A stretch of DNA of 64,000 nucleotides from Methylobacterium sp. WL1. Its GTDB lineage: Bacteria > Pseudomonadota > Alphaproteobacteria > Rhizobiales > Beijerinckiaceae. The position numbers and the translations under genes are program-made. Location of the stretch: positions 930,001-994,000 of the forward strand of contig NZ_CP042823.1 of NCBI RefSeq assembly GCF_008000895.1, given 5' to 3'. Position 1 is the stretch's first letter; each line of letters opens with the position of its first letter. A model generated the notes under the pieces. That model was not told the DNA's origin. It made no database searches and saw nothing but the letters and a program-made list of their open reading frames with translations. Shown here in pieces: positions 14,254 through 23,123 of the stretch.

Positions 14254-16527
14254 ATGCGGCGGATCGGCGCGAGGCTGGCGGGCGGCGCGGTGGCGCTGGC
14301 CGGCACGCGCCCGGTATCGATGCCGGCGCTCCGCGGCTGGCTCGCCGATGGGCTCACCCGGGAGGTCGAGCAGCGCCGCCTGTTCCCGTGGCTGGCGGTG
14401 GCGTTCGGCGCCGGGATCCTGGTCTTCTTCGGGTGTGCCGACGGGACGCCGTTCCTCGCCGCTCCCTTGGCCGGAGCGGCGCTCGCCCTCGCGCCGGCGC
14501 CGTTCCTGGGTGCGCGGCCGGGGGCACTCGCCCTTTGCCTGGCGCTGACAGCCGGCTTCCTGGGCTTCGCGGCGGCGACCTGGCGGGTCTCGCAGGTGGC
14601 GGCGCCGATCCTCACCCGCACCACAATCGGGCCGCTGACCGGGATGATCGAGGGGCTGGACGAGCGCGAGGTCGGCGCCCGGCTGGTGATCAGGGTCGAG
14701 AGCTTCGCCGGGCTCGAACCCGCTTTGAGGCCGCTTCGGGTGCGGGTCTCGTTCCGGAAGGCGCCATCCCTGCGGCCCGGGGACTTCATCGTCGCGACGG
14801 CAAGGTTGCTGCCGCCGCCCGAGGCGGCACGACCGGGCGGCTACGATTTCGCCCGGGATGCCTACTTTCAGGGACTCGGCGCGGTAGGCTCGCTGATCGG
14901 GGCGATCACGGTTCGAGAGCCGCCCACCCCGCCGCCTCTGCGCCTGCGACTGGCAGCCTTGCTGGACGAGGCCCGCAACGCGCTGACACGCCGGATCGCG
15001 CAGGCCGAGGGCGGGCAAGCGGGGGCCGTGGCGGCGGCCCTGGTCACGGGCAAGCGCGGCCTGATCGGACCGGCCGCCAACGATGCGCTCCGGGCGGCGG
15101 GCATCTATCACGTCGTTTCCATCTCGGGCCTCCACATGGTGCTGGCCGCCGGCGTGGTGTTCTGGCTGGTGCGGGCCGTCTTGGCGCTGGTGCCGTATTG
15201 CGCGCTGGTCTGGCCGATCAAGAAGATCGCCGCCGGGTTCGCGATGCTGGGCGTCACCGCCTATTGCGCGTTCTCGGGCTGGGACATCGCCGCCGAGCGC
15301 TCGCTGATCATGACGCTGATCATGCTCGGCGCGATCCTGGTCGACCGGCCGGCGCTGTCCATGCGCAACCTCGCGCTGGCCGCCCTGATAGCATTGGCGC
15401 GGGAACCCGAGGGCCTGCTCGGACCGAGCTTCCAGATGTCGTTCGGGGCGGTGGCCGGGCTGATCGCCTGCGCGCGGCTGATCGACGGACGCCTGTTCCA
15501 GCGTCCCGGGGCGGGGCGGATCGAGCGGTTCGTCGGCACCGGCCTCTCGGCCGTGACAGGCACCCTCGCGACGACCCTGGTGGCACAGGTCGCGACGGCG
15601 CCGTTCGCGACCTACCATTTCCAGACGGTCCAGCCGTTCGGCCTGATCGGCAACGCCCTGACCCTGCCGCTGGTCTCCCTGGTCGTGATGCCGGCGGCGG
15701 TGATCGGGATCCTGGCCTATCCCTTCGCCCTGGACCGGCCGATCTGGTGGCTGATGGGACAGGCGGTGGGCGGCATGCTGGCGATCTCCGAATGGATCGC
15801 CGGCTTCAATCGGGCCGTCCTGGTGCTGCCGGCCTTCGGCACCGGCGCGCTGATGCTGCTGGCGGCCGGGCTGCTGCTGGCGACGCTGCCGGTATCGCGA
15901 CTGCGCTGGCTGGCCCTGCCGCCCGCCCTGCTCGGGCTCGGCCTCGCCGTCGTTCCGGAGCGATTTGACTTGTACGTCGACCGGCAGGGCGGTGGTGCGG
16001 CCGTGCGTGGACCGGACGGAGTCCTGTGGGCCCTCGGCAATCCTTCGGCCTTCGTGATGGAGCAGTGGCTGAAAGCGGATGGCGACGGGCGATCGGCGAA
16101 GGCGGTGATCCAGGCTTCGTCGGCTGTCGGACGGTGCGACCGGCTCGGCTGCACCGCAAGCCTGCCGGACGGCCGCGCCGTCGCCCTGGTCCGCGACCGG
16201 CGCGCCTTCACGGAGGACTGCGCCCGGGCGGCCCTGCTGATCTCGCGGCTCGCGGCGCCGCCCATCTGCACGGGGCCTCTGGTGATCGACCGCCGGGTGC
16301 TCGCCGAACGAGGCGCCGTCGCGCTCCGGGCCGACCGGGATGGCTTCACGGCACGCTATACCCGCGACACGGGCCGTACCATGCCTTGGCGGGCATCACC
16401 GGCTTCGCGGCCATCGCCTGTCCCACAACCGAAAGTGGTAACACCCTCCGAGCCGATCCCGGCCGAGGCCGACGTCGCCGGTTCCGAGGCCGCGCCCGGC
16501 GACGCGCCGGCCGAACCCCTTCAGTAG
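14254..16527 (+). CDS. comEC: ComEC/Rec2-family membrane protein
   Basis: Inner-membrane protein of the competence family, forming the channel that takes up single-stranded DNA. About 757 residues. A DUF4131-type N-terminal membrane and OB region is followed by the Competence domain with [19 protein letters not shown] near residues 280-300 and many hydrophobic helices up to about residue 570. The C-terminal metallo-beta-lactamase-like domain of long ComEC proteins is not present in active form: the remaining 170 residues contain no HxHxDH motif. I chose ATG 14254 with GGGGCGGGG upstream; TTG at 14227 is an in-frame alternative. No other competence gene is nearby, so a natural transformation role is unproven. 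Confidence 0.88.
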   Translation: MRRIGARLAGGAVALAGTRPVSMPALRGWLADGLTREVEQRRLFPWLAVAFGAGILVFFGCADGTPFLAAPLAGAALALAPAPFLGARPGALALCLALTAGFLGFAAATWRVSQVAAPILTRTTIGPLTGMIEGLDEREVGARLVIRVESFAGLEPALRPLRVRVSFRKAPSLRPGDFIVATARLLPPPEAARPGGYDFARDAYFQGLGAVGSLIGAITVREPPTPPPLRLRLAALLDEARNALTRRIAQAEGGQAGAVAAALVTGKRGLIGPAANDALRAAGIYHVVSISGLHMVLAAGVVFWLVRAVLALVPYCALVWPIKKIAAGFAMLGVTAYCAFSGWDIAAERSLIMTLIMLGAILVDRPALSMRNLALAALIALAREPEGLLGPSFQMSFGAVAGLIACARLIDGRLFQRPGAGRIERFVGTGLSAVTGTLATTLVAQVATAPFATYHFQTVQPFGLIGNALTLPLVSLVVMPAAVIGILAYPFALDRPIWWLMGQAVGGMLAISEWIAGFNRAVLVLPAFGTGALMLLAAGLLLATLPVSRLRWLALPPALLGLGLAVVPERFDLYVDRQGGGAAVRGPDGVLWALGNPSAFVMEQWLKADGDGRSAKAVIQASSAVGRCDRLGCTASLPDGRAVALVRDRRAFTEDCARAALLISRLAAPPICTGPLVIDRRVLAERGAVALRADRDGFTARYTRDTGRTMPWRASPASRPSPVPQPKVVTPSEPIPAEADVAGSEAAPGDAPAEPLQ

Positions 16528-17240
16528 CGGCGGACGAGGCTGACGAGCCGCCCCTGGATCTGGACCCGGTCGGGCCCGAGCACGCGGGTCTCGTAGGCCG
16601 GGTTGGCGGCCTCCAGGGCGATCGAGGAGCCCCGGCGGCGGAGGCGCTTGAGCGTCGCCTCCTCGTCGTCGATCAGCGCCACGATGATGTCGCCGGTATT
16701 GGCCGTATCCTGCTTGCGGATCACCACGAGGTCACCGTCCAGGATGCCGGCATCGACCATCGAGTCGCCGCGGACCTCGAGGGCGTAATGCTCGCCGCCG
16801 GCTAGGAAGTCCGGCGACATGGTGATGGCGTGGCTCTGGTTCTGGATCGCCGAGACCGGCGTACCGGCCGCGATCCGGCCCATCACGGGGATCGAGATGG
16901 CGCGGCCGCCGTCGTCGATCATCCGGGCGGTCGCCGGCTGCGCCGGCAGCTTGGACTTCCCGCCCTCGACCACGCTCGGGGTGAAGCGGCGGGGCTCCGC
17001 AGGTGGAGCAGCCGCCTGGGACAGGCTCTCGGGGATGCGGATCACCTCGATGGCGCGCGCCCGGTTCGGCAGGCGGCGCAGGAAGCCGCGCTCCTCGAGG
17101 GCCGTGATCAGCCGGTGGATGCCCGATTTGGACTTCAGATCGAGGGCGTCCTTCATCTCGTCGAACGAGGGCGGGACGCCACATTCCTGCATGCGGCTCT
17201 GGATGAAACGCAGGAGGTCCAGCTGCTTGCGCGTGAGCAT
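16521..17240 (-). CDS. lexA: SOS repressor LexA
   Basis: Transcription repressor and self-cleaving protease controlling the SOS response. 239 residues. The N-terminal winged helix starts [19 protein letters not shown], with [20 protein letters not shown] as the recognition region. The cleavage site is Ala-Gly in [13 protein letters not shown]. The catalytic Ser lies in [13 protein letters not shown] and the Lys in [14 protein letters not shown]. Start ATG 17240; a longer open frame upstream runs through the operators and is not used. Two LexA boxes at 17287-17301 and 17311-17325 show autoregulation. Its stop overlaps the convergent comEC end by seven bases. Confidence 0.97.
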   Translation of the reverse strand: MLTRKQLDLLRFIQSRMQECGVPPSFDEMKDALDLKSKSGIHRLITALEERGFLRRLPNRARAIEVIRIPESLSQAAAPPAEPRRFTPSVVEGGKSKLPAQPATARMIDDGGRAISIPVMGRIAAGTPVSAIQNQSHAITMSPDFLAGGEHYALEVRGDSMVDAGILDGDLVVIRKQDTANTGDIIVALIDDEEATLKRLRRRGSSIALEAANPAYETRVLGPDRVQIQGRLVSLVRRY

Positions 17241-17286
17241 CGACGGGGGACTCGCGGCTTGGAGGACCGCATCGATGCGGTCGCGG

Positions 17287-17301
17287 AAACAAATCACGAA
17301 C
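17287..17301 (-). promoter_or_regulatory. LexA box (one mismatch) upstream of lexA
   Basis: On the minus strand the sequence reads GTTC, seven bases, GTTT. This is the alphaproteobacterial direct-repeat SOS box GTTC-N7-GTTC with the last base changed. It lies 47-61 bases before the lexA start. Confidence 0.7.
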
Positions 17302-17310
17302 ACGTTAAAC

Positions 17311-17325
17311 GTTCCGCAAGTGTTC
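17311..17325 (+). promoter_or_regulatory. LexA box (perfect) upstream of lexA
   Basis: GTTC at 17311-17314, seven bases, GTTC at 17322-17325: an exact match to the alphaproteobacterial SOS box, in opposite orientation to the first site and 71-85 bases before lexA. It also lies about 235 bases before the divergent heme oxygenase gene. Confidence 0.8.
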
Positions 17326-17560
17326 CGCAAGCGTGATCGGCTGAGCTTGATCGATCGGCGATGTGCGGATGCGGCCGTTGTGTGCCGTGACGCGGTCGCG
17401 CCGCCATGGCAGAACCGGTCTGGCCGGATCGGCACGATCCCGGGCCAGCCTCGGTGACCTGAATCGCCGGAATGGTCCATAGGCTGGGACGGTCAGAGTG
17501 GCGCGGCGGGCCGCTCACGTCTGCCCACGGCACCTTGCCCGGACGACAGACATAGATCGC

Positions 17561-18160
17561 ATGGACGCCGCATCATCCGACATCGCCGAGACCTGCAGCC
17601 GCGTGAAGCGCCTGAGAGTGGCGACCGCGGCCGCCCATGATCAGCTTGATCGGCGCATCATGGCGGCAAAGCCGTTCGCGAGCCTGGAGCGCTACGCGCT
17701 GTTCCTCCAGATCCAGTACAGGTTCCATGCGGTCGTCGATCGAGTCTATCGCGATGGCGCGTTCGCCCATGTCCTGCCCGATCTCGACGGCAGGCGCCGA
17801 CTGCCCCTGATCCAGCAGGATCTGCGCGATGTCGGAGCGCCCGTCCCTGACGGCGCGTCCGAGGAACATTTCGGGACGATCGAACCGGCGCAGGGATTGG
17901 GCTGGCTCTACGTCGCCGAGGGCTCGAATCTCGGGGCGGCCATCCTGCTCAAGGAGGCCCGGGCGCTCGGCCTGTCGGAAACCCACGGTGCGCGCCATCT
18001 TGCCGGACATCCCGAAGGACGCGGGTTGCATTGGCGGCTTTTCACGGCCGCCCTCGACCGGGTCGAACTCCGGGAGACCGGGGAGCAACGCGTCGCCGCG
18101 GGGGCGACGGAGGCGTTCCAGTTCGTGCGCCGGCTGGTCGGGGACGTCTTCGAGGACTGA
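17561..18160 (+). CDS. Biliverdin-producing heme oxygenase (BphO/HemO type)
   Basis: Predicted enzyme that opens heme to biliverdin, CO and iron. 199 residues from ATG 17561. The proximal heme ligand is His26 in RVATAAAHDQLDRRI. The distal-helix region reads GLGWLYVAEGSNLGAAILLK, matching the conserved G-rich helix that lets oxygen bind. In bacteria this short form usually serves either iron acquisition or chromophore supply for bacteriophytochromes. No phytochrome or heme-uptake gene is next to it, so the partner is elsewhere, but a LOV kinase, a B12 protein and two BLUF proteins lie within 7 kb. ATG 17561 is preferred; the frame extends upstream without family sequence. Confidence 0.88.
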   Translation: MDAASSDIAETCSRVKRLRVATAAAHDQLDRRIMAAKPFASLERYALFLQIQYRFHAVVDRVYRDGAFAHVLPDLDGRRRLPLIQQDLRDVGAPVPDGASEEHFGTIEPAQGLGWLYVAEGSNLGAAILLKEARALGLSETHGARHLAGHPEGRGLHWRLFTAALDRVELRETGEQRVAAGATEAFQFVRRLVGDVFED

Positions 18161-18401
18161 CGGCGCCGCCACCCGGTCGGATCGTTCCGCCGCCCTGGCG
18201 CAGCAACAAAGCCTGTCACGCGCGCCGTCCACCGCCGAGTCGGGCGATGACCGGTCGCGGACGCCTGGAACGGCATCTCGGGCGACAAACGAATTGACTG
18301 GGCAAGCGGCGCCGTTTCAATGCGCCGAGGTGCTTGACCCGGTCGGCGGGGCAGGCGGATCGTCCCGGCGGCTTCGAGACTGGGCTGGAATTGGGCTTGG
18401 G

Positions 18402-18863
18402 ATGACGAGGATGCGACGCGCGGCTCTTCTGCCCATCGGTGCCGGGGCCGTCGGCTTGACGCTGGCCGGCTGCACCACCGGGTTCTCGTATATCTCGCGC
18501 AACTACGTGGCGCTCACCCCGCAGGTGGTCACCATCGGCTGCAAGGAGCCCTACGAGGTCTACGACAACCGGCAGGTGCGCCGGATGCTCGTCGTCTCGA
18601 ACGCCCTGCGCGAGTACACCGGCTGCAATCTCAGCGAGGTGCGGATCGATCCCGATCCGGCCGCGACCCGGGTGAAGCGCTTCCGCACCGCCGCCCGCGC
18701 CTATCTCGACGAGACCGTGCGGGAGGATTGCCGGATCACCGGCGAGACGGTGTTCGATCCGCAGAAGAGCGAATTCACCTACGCCTGCGACGCGCCGATC
18801 GAGAAGCGGGGCACGGTGGTGCCGCGCCTGCCGGGCCGCAATCCGGGCTTCATCCAACAATGA
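18402..18863 (+). CDS. Putative lipoprotein
   Basis: 153 residues. Signal peptide with a lipobox: RRAALLPIGAGAVGLTLAGC, with lipidation expected on that Cys (about residue 24). The mature part has Cys residues in TIGCKEPYEVYDNRQV, EYTGCNLSEVRID, VREDCRITGET and TYACDAP, enough for two disulphides. Sequence resembles small conserved alphaproteobacterial exported proteins that I cannot name. An in-frame ATG three codons later (18411) could be the start. It is about 240 bases after the heme oxygenase gene, on the same strand but probably separate. Confidence 0.65.
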   Translation: MTRMRRAALLPIGAGAVGLTLAGCTTGFSYISRNYVALTPQVVTIGCKEPYEVYDNRQVRRMLVVSNALREYTGCNLSEVRIDPDPAATRVKRFRTAARAYLDETVREDCRITGETVFDPQKSEFTYACDAPIEKRGTVVPRLPGRNPGFIQQ

Positions 18864-18898
18864 TCTGAGCCGCCCGCGCCGGCCCCGAGCCCGCCCGG

Positions 18899-19114
18899 TC
18901 AGGCGCCCGGCTTTGGGAAGGTGCGCTCGGCCGCATCGCCGGCCGCCGCCAGCAGGGCGCGGGCGAAGGCCCGGGCCTCCGCCCGGTCCAGCACGATCGC
19001 CGCGGTGACCGGGCCGCCGCCGAGGTCGGCGAGGGCGAGTTCGAGCCGTACCCCGTCCGGCATGGCGCTCGCCTGGAGGCTCCAGCCGCCCCCCCGATCC
19101 GTGCTCTCCGTCAT
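18899..19114 (-). CDS. Small conserved-looking protein (71 residues)
   Basis: Starts MTESTDRGGGWSLQASAM and ends in AERTFPKPGA. GGGAGGGA lies just upstream of the ATG at 19114, a strong ribosome site. No membrane segment or known motif; the middle reads like a small beta-hairpin plus helix (AAIVLDRAEARAFARALLAA). It is divergent from the fae-like gene, separated by 255 bases, so both may be expressed from a shared regulatory region. Function unknown. Confidence 0.55.
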   Translation of the reverse strand: MTESTDRGGGWSLQASAMPDGVRLELALADLGGGPVTAAIVLDRAEARAFARALLAAAGDAAERTFPKPGA

Positions 19115-19369
19115 GACATCCCTCCCGGCTGCCGGACCCGAGACAACGCCGCAGGCTCCGGCCGGAACGGCCCTGGCCCGGGACTGTTCCCGCGTCGCGC
19201 CGCACCCGACTTCCCTGCCCCGCGGATCCGAGTTCCTCAAGAGCGCCGGCCCGACCGTGGCGATCGCCGGGGTCGGCGCCCTCGACGGGGTCGGCCTGCT
19301 CCGGAGCGATTGACGCCGGCGCCTCGATGATGTCTCCCCCGGGCGACCTGACACGGGGAGTCGCGACAC

Positions 19370-19909
19370 ATGCAAGAGATCTGGTTCCGCACCGGCGAGG
19401 CCACCGTCCTGGCCGCCGACGGGCAGTACACCGACGCCATGCCCGAGGTGCTGATCGGCTCGGTCCGCGGGCCGGTGGGTCAGGCCTTCGCGTCGATGAT
19501 GGGGCAGGTCCAGGGCCACACCCGGATGTTCGTGGTGCGCGACCTCAACCAGCTCGTGCGCCCCGCCACGATGATGACCACCAAGGCGACGATCCACACG
19601 GCCGAGTATGTCGAGCTGCTCGGCGGCGTCGTCCAGGCCGCCACCGGCGACGCGATCGTGGATTGCATCATCGAGGGCGTGCTGCCCAAGGACGGTCTCG
19701 ACGAGCTGTGCATGATCATCATGATCTGGCTCGACCCGCGCTGCGCGGAGGACGACAACCTCGACCGCAAGGACCTGTACCGCACCAACTACGAGGCGAC
19801 GAAGCTCGCCATCGCCCGGGCCCTCAAGGGCGAGCCGACCGTGGACGAGCTGATCGCCAACCGGAAGACCGTGAAGCATTACGCGCTTGAGGACGTGATC
19901 GAGTATTGA
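19370..19909 (+). CDS. Formaldehyde-activating enzyme paralog, catalytic His replaced
   Basis: Member of the Fae family (179 residues), whose founding enzyme joins formaldehyde to tetrahydromethanopterin in methylotrophs. Shared features: RTGEATV at the start, then MPEVLIGSVRGPVGQAF matching Fae 'HIDLIIGPRGSPAETAF', and TNYEATKLAIARALKGEP matching Fae 'YNYEATKLSIQRAVNGEP' near the C terminus. At the position of the His proposed as catalytic in Fae this protein has Met24. I therefore expect it not to be a normal Fae; it fits the Fae2/Fae3-type paralogs of Methylobacterium whose role is unclear. GGGGAG lies upstream of ATG 19370. It stands alone, without other C1 genes nearby. Confidence 0.85.
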   Translation: MQEIWFRTGEATVLAADGQYTDAMPEVLIGSVRGPVGQAFASMMGQVQGHTRMFVVRDLNQLVRPATMMTTKATIHTAEYVELLGGVVQAATGDAIVDCIIEGVLPKDGLDELCMIIMIWLDPRCAEDDNLDRKDLYRTNYEATKLAIARALKGEPTVDELIANRKTVKHYALEDVIEY

Positions 19910-20377
19910 TCAGCGCGGCGGGATGCGCCCCACCGAGCACAGGGTGCGCATCGCGCTGCTGCCGGGATCGGTGTAGCAGGAGGCGGACCAGCCGTTCTGC
20001 TGGATGAACGACTTGCGGCGGTCCGACAGGGCGGTCCGGTAGGCGTCGGCGATGATCGGCTCGACCCGCGCGGCCGGCTCGCCGACCAGGATCTCCGAGG
20101 CCGCCGCGAGGTCGCGGAAGAAGGCCGCCGAGGGAGCGGGCTCCGCGGAGGTCGCCTGCACGATCGGCTCGGCCCGGCAGGTCACGTCGAACTTGATCGG
20201 ACCGGCCAGGCGGATGTCGATGCTCGGCCCGGCGCGCTTGCCGACCTTGCCGCCGATCGCCCCGGCGATCTGCTGGGCGAGGTCGTCACACGGCTCCGCC
20301 CGGGCGGCGAGGGGCAGGCCGGCCAGGGCCGCGAGGAATGTGACCAGGAGCGGGCGGGCGACGCGGAAGCTTGACAT
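19910..20377 (-). CDS. Putative exported protein, unknown function
   Basis: 155 residues from ATG 20377. A signal peptide (SSFRVARPLLVTFLAALAGL, cleavage likely after ARA before EPCDDLAQQ) precedes a small domain with Cys residues in EPCDDL, VTCRAEP, SASCYTDPG and RTLCSVGR, suggesting two disulphides in the periplasm. No family recognised. The stop is adjacent to the fae-like stop (convergent, zero spacing), so the two transcripts probably overlap. It follows the response regulator gene on the same strand by 44 bases, so it could be the last gene of the LOV-kinase operon. Confidence 0.6.
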   Translation of the reverse strand: MSSFRVARPLLVTFLAALAGLPLAARAEPCDDLAQQIAGAIGGKVGKRAGPSIDIRLAGPIKFDVTCRAEPIVQATSAEPAPSAAFFRDLAAASEILVGEPAARVEPIIADAYRTALSDRRKSFIQQNGWSASCYTDPGSSAMRTLCSVGRIPPR

Positions 20378-20421
20378 GGCCGGCACTCTACGCGCCGGGC
20401 CGGAGGTGTCGAGGGCGGCGT

Positions 20422-20871
20422 TCACTGCCGCATCTGGGCGAAGCTCTTGAGCAGGGCCGGGGCGAGGCGCATCCCGGTCGGCACCAGCTCGGCCGGCGGC
20501 GGCCGGCGGACGCAATCCTCGAGGTAGGCCAGGGATTCCTCCAGGACCGCTCCGGTGAACGGCTTGGCGATCACCGCCGTGGCGCCCTCCAGATCGTCCG
20601 AGAGGGCCCGGGCGTTGGCGGTCATGAAGGCGGCCGTGATGCCGCCGATGGCGCGCACCGCGTGCGCCACGTCCACGCCCGAGGAATCATCGCCGAGGCG
20701 CAGGTCGATCAGCACCAGTTCGGGCCGGGTTTCGTGGACGAGGGCGATCGCCTCTGCCGCCGTCATGGCGGTGCCCACGACGCGATAGCCGGCCTCCTCC
20801 AGCATCATCTCGATCTGCATCAGGATCAGGGCCTCGTCCTCGACGACGAGGATTCGCATCGGCTCGCTCAT
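20422..20871 (-). CDS. Single-domain response regulator
   Basis: 149 residues, a receiver domain with no DNA-binding output. The acidic pocket is in RILVVEDEALILM (Glu11, Asp12), the phosphoacceptor is Asp56 in LVLIDLRLGDD, the switch Thr is in AAFMTANA and the Lys in VIAKPF. The short Pro-rich tail has no recognised domain. Its ATG overlaps the stop of the upstream LOV kinase gene by four bases (ATGA), so the two proteins are translationally coupled and are almost certainly a cognate pair. With no output domain, it probably acts by protein contact or as a phosphate sink. Confidence 0.92.
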   Translation of the reverse strand: MSEPMRILVVEDEALILMQIEMMLEEAGYRVVGTAMTAAEAIALVHETRPELVLIDLRLGDDSSGVDVAHAVRAIGGITAAFMTANARALSDDLEGATAVIAKPFTGAVLEESLAYLEDCVRRPPPAELVPTGMRLAPALLKSFAQMRQ

Positions 20872-21989
20872 CTGGCCTCCGGACCGGTAGCCAATTCGCG
20901 GGGCAGGCGAACGTTGACGATCGTGCCCGGGTCGTTCGCCTGCCAGGCGATGCTGGCATTGAGCTGGCGGCAGAGGGTGCCGATCAGCCGCTTGCCGAAC
21001 GAGCGCTGCTCCATGACCTGCACGGGCATGCCGACGCCGTCGTCGGCGATCTTGATGGTGAAGTGGCGGTCGTCCGGCGCCACCGTCACGGAGAGCCGGC
21101 CGGCGCGGTGGTCCGGGAAGGCGTGCTTGAGGGCGTTGGTGATCAGCTCGTTCATCATCAGGGCCACCGGCGGGGCCTTTGTCACCGGGATCTCCACGGT
21201 TTCCAGATCCAGGTGCAGGCGGATCCGGTCGGTCCCGGAACCGCGGATCAGGTCGGTGGCGAGGTCGCGGGCGAACTCGGCCACGTCGAACCGCTCGACG
21301 TTGTTGGACTGGTAGAGCCTGCGGTGGACCGTGCCGAGGGCCTCCACCCGGGTCAGCATGGATTCCATCGCGGCGCGGGCGGCGGGATCGGTGATCGCCC
21401 GCGTCTGCATGGCCAGGAGGGCCGCGATCATCTGGAGGTTGTTCTTGACCCGATGATCGACCTCGTGGACCAGCATGGTCTGCGTGGCCAGGGCCTCGGT
21501 GAGGTCGCGGGTCCGGCGGGCGACCTCGGCCTCGAAATGGTCCTTCTCCTTCTGCACCTGCAGGTGCGCGTCGACGCGATCGGTGACGTCGAGCTGCGAG
21601 GCGAAGAAGAACAGCACCTCGCCGGCCTCGTTGGCGACGGGGCTGAGATACAGGGCGTTCCAGAACGGCGCCCCGTCCTTGCGATAGTTCAGGACGTCGA
21701 TCGCGATGTCGCGCTGGGCCGCCACGGCCTCCCGGATCAGCGCCACGGCGCCCCGGTCGGTGTCGGGCCCCTGGAGGAAGCGGCAGTTGCGGCCGAGCAC
21801 ATCCTGGCGGTCATAGCCGCTCATCCGCAGGAACGCGTCGTTGGCGAAGACGATCGGGTTGTCGGGCAGGCGCGGATTGGTCACGATCATCGCCATCCGC
21901 GTGGCACGGACCGCGGCGGCGAACGGATCGCCCTTGCCGTGTTCGGCATCGAGCCGGTCCGTCAGATGCCAAGCGTCGGGCTGTTCCAT
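20868..21989 (-). CDS. LOV-domain blue-light sensor histidine kinase
   Basis: Predicted flavin photoreceptor kinase, about 373 residues, cytoplasmic. The LOV/PAS domain (residues about 25-138) has the full signature GRNCRFLQGPDTD, with photoactive Cys69, plus flavin contacts in NYRKDGAPFWNALYLSPV and Gln132 in FFFASQLDVTD. A coiled linker (140-172) leads to a HisKA_2-type helix with the phospho-His (about 179) in HEVDHRVKNNLQMIAALLAM, then an HATPase domain with MMNELITNALKHAFPDH and IADDGVGMPV. This layout matches LOV-HK of Brucella and related bacteria. Start taken at ATG 21989 (MEQPDAWHL); a longer frame upstream is possible. Coupled to the response regulator downstream. Confidence 0.94.
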   Translation of the reverse strand: MEQPDAWHLTDRLDAEHGKGDPFAAAVRATRMAMIVTNPRLPDNPIVFANDAFLRMSGYDRQDVLGRNCRFLQGPDTDRGAVALIREAVAAQRDIAIDVLNYRKDGAPFWNALYLSPVANEAGEVLFFFASQLDVTDRVDAHLQVQKEKDHFEAEVARRTRDLTEALATQTMLVHEVDHRVKNNLQMIAALLAMQTRAITDPAARAAMESMLTRVEALGTVHRRLYQSNNVERFDVAEFARDLATDLIRGSGTDRIRLHLDLETVEIPVTKAPPVALMMNELITNALKHAFPDHRAGRLSVTVAPDDRHFTIKIADDGVGMPVQVMEQRSFGKRLIGTLCRQLNASIAWQANDPGTIVNVRLPRELATGPEAR

Positions 21990-23123
21990 CGAATCGACTC
22001 TTTCATGCCCGGCGTTCGTGACCTCCGGCAATTGGCTGGGCCTGCGCGGTCGCAGTGCCGAACGCTCAACGGCCAATCAGAAGATTGGGTTCAGCCCAGT
22101 CTCACTTTGATTCTGGAATCGACCAGACAGGATGCCGCACGGGTGGGCCCCGGTCCGGTTTTGCGGGCGCGCCGGCCACGCGATCTCCCGACAGGCTTCA
22201 TCGTCCCCGCGCGCTTGGTGCGCCGGGGGCATGGCCCAAGAAGATTCAGCACGCTGGACGCGGGACGCCGCGGGAACCCAGGTGTCGGCCAAGTTACGCG
22301 CGGGATCCGATCCCCGCGGCGACCCGCGGCATCGGCCGGGCATGGTCCCCGGCCGGTGCCGTCTGTCTCGTCGCGATGTCTGTGCGACGCCCCGATCCCC
22401 GCGACTCCGTGTTAGCGGTCACTGCCCATGGCGCCCAAGCCGCAATCGCAGCCGAGACGCCCCCGGAACCCGCATCACCGCCGTGGCCTTCCACCCGACA
22501 TCCGCCTCGTAGTGGGCGGGTCCGCAGGTTTCTGAGGGTCACGCCCAGATCCGGGTCGCCGCGGGGGCATTTCCGCACCCCGCCGGGCAGACTACCGCCC
22601 GATCTTCACGCCCGTATCCGAGACACGCCCTGCATCGGCACGCCGCCCGGGGCGATGGCGGCTGAGAGCCACCGACGCGGGCATCGCCCCATCCCCCGAG
22701 CCCGCCGGTCAGCCACCGGACGGACCCCCGAGGAGCGCCGTGGAGTCACCCCCACACCGCCGAAGGACAGGTGACGGCTAATGAGCACAAAATAGGAACA
22801 TTGTCAAGGGCGGCGTGGCGGTCGATGGGTCTGCGTCTTCATGCGCCGAGACGGGATCCGACGTTTGGTGCCGTCTACAACGGCTGGGGAGCAGTCGGTC
22901 CGCCCGAGGCTGCGGTCGACGAGGGGCGGACGTTCGAAGACCTGTATCTCCCGCCTGACGGCTGTACTTCTCTGCCCGCCGTAAACTGCTGATATCGGGC
23001 GAGCGCGGTAGGAGAGTCGTCTCCTTTACAACGCGCGCATTTGCGTCTCTCCTGCGCCCCGTACTCGCCGACGACGGTCAATAACAAACGGGGATGCCAA
23101 CCCCGGACCATGGGGAGGAGGCA
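21990..23123. other. Long non-coding stretch between sensory units
   Basis: About 1.1 kb. Several frames are open here on both strands, as expected for high GC, but none has a ribosome site, family sequence or typical codon use. No tRNA, hairpin with T tract or clean long repeat was found. It contains the divergent promoters for the LOV kinase operon (minus) and the B12-binding gene (plus). The AT-richer patch near 22780-22800 is a candidate promoter area. Confidence 0.5.

Larger units (their letters stand above)
17241..17560. other. Divergent promoter region lexA / heme oxygenase
   Basis: About 320 bases. It holds the two LexA boxes at 17287-17325. No gene is seen in the remaining part, and no obvious second operator was found close to the heme oxygenase start. 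Confidence 0.6.

Noticed and set aside
19910..20515. Longer start for the exported protein at 19910
   Set aside because: The signal peptide begins at 20377; upstream residues overlap the response regulator gene and are low-complexity.
22055..22992. Several open frames in the gap after the LOV kinase gene
   Set aside because: No ribosome sites, no recognisable sequence and Arg/Pro-rich composition typical of non-coding GC-rich DNA.
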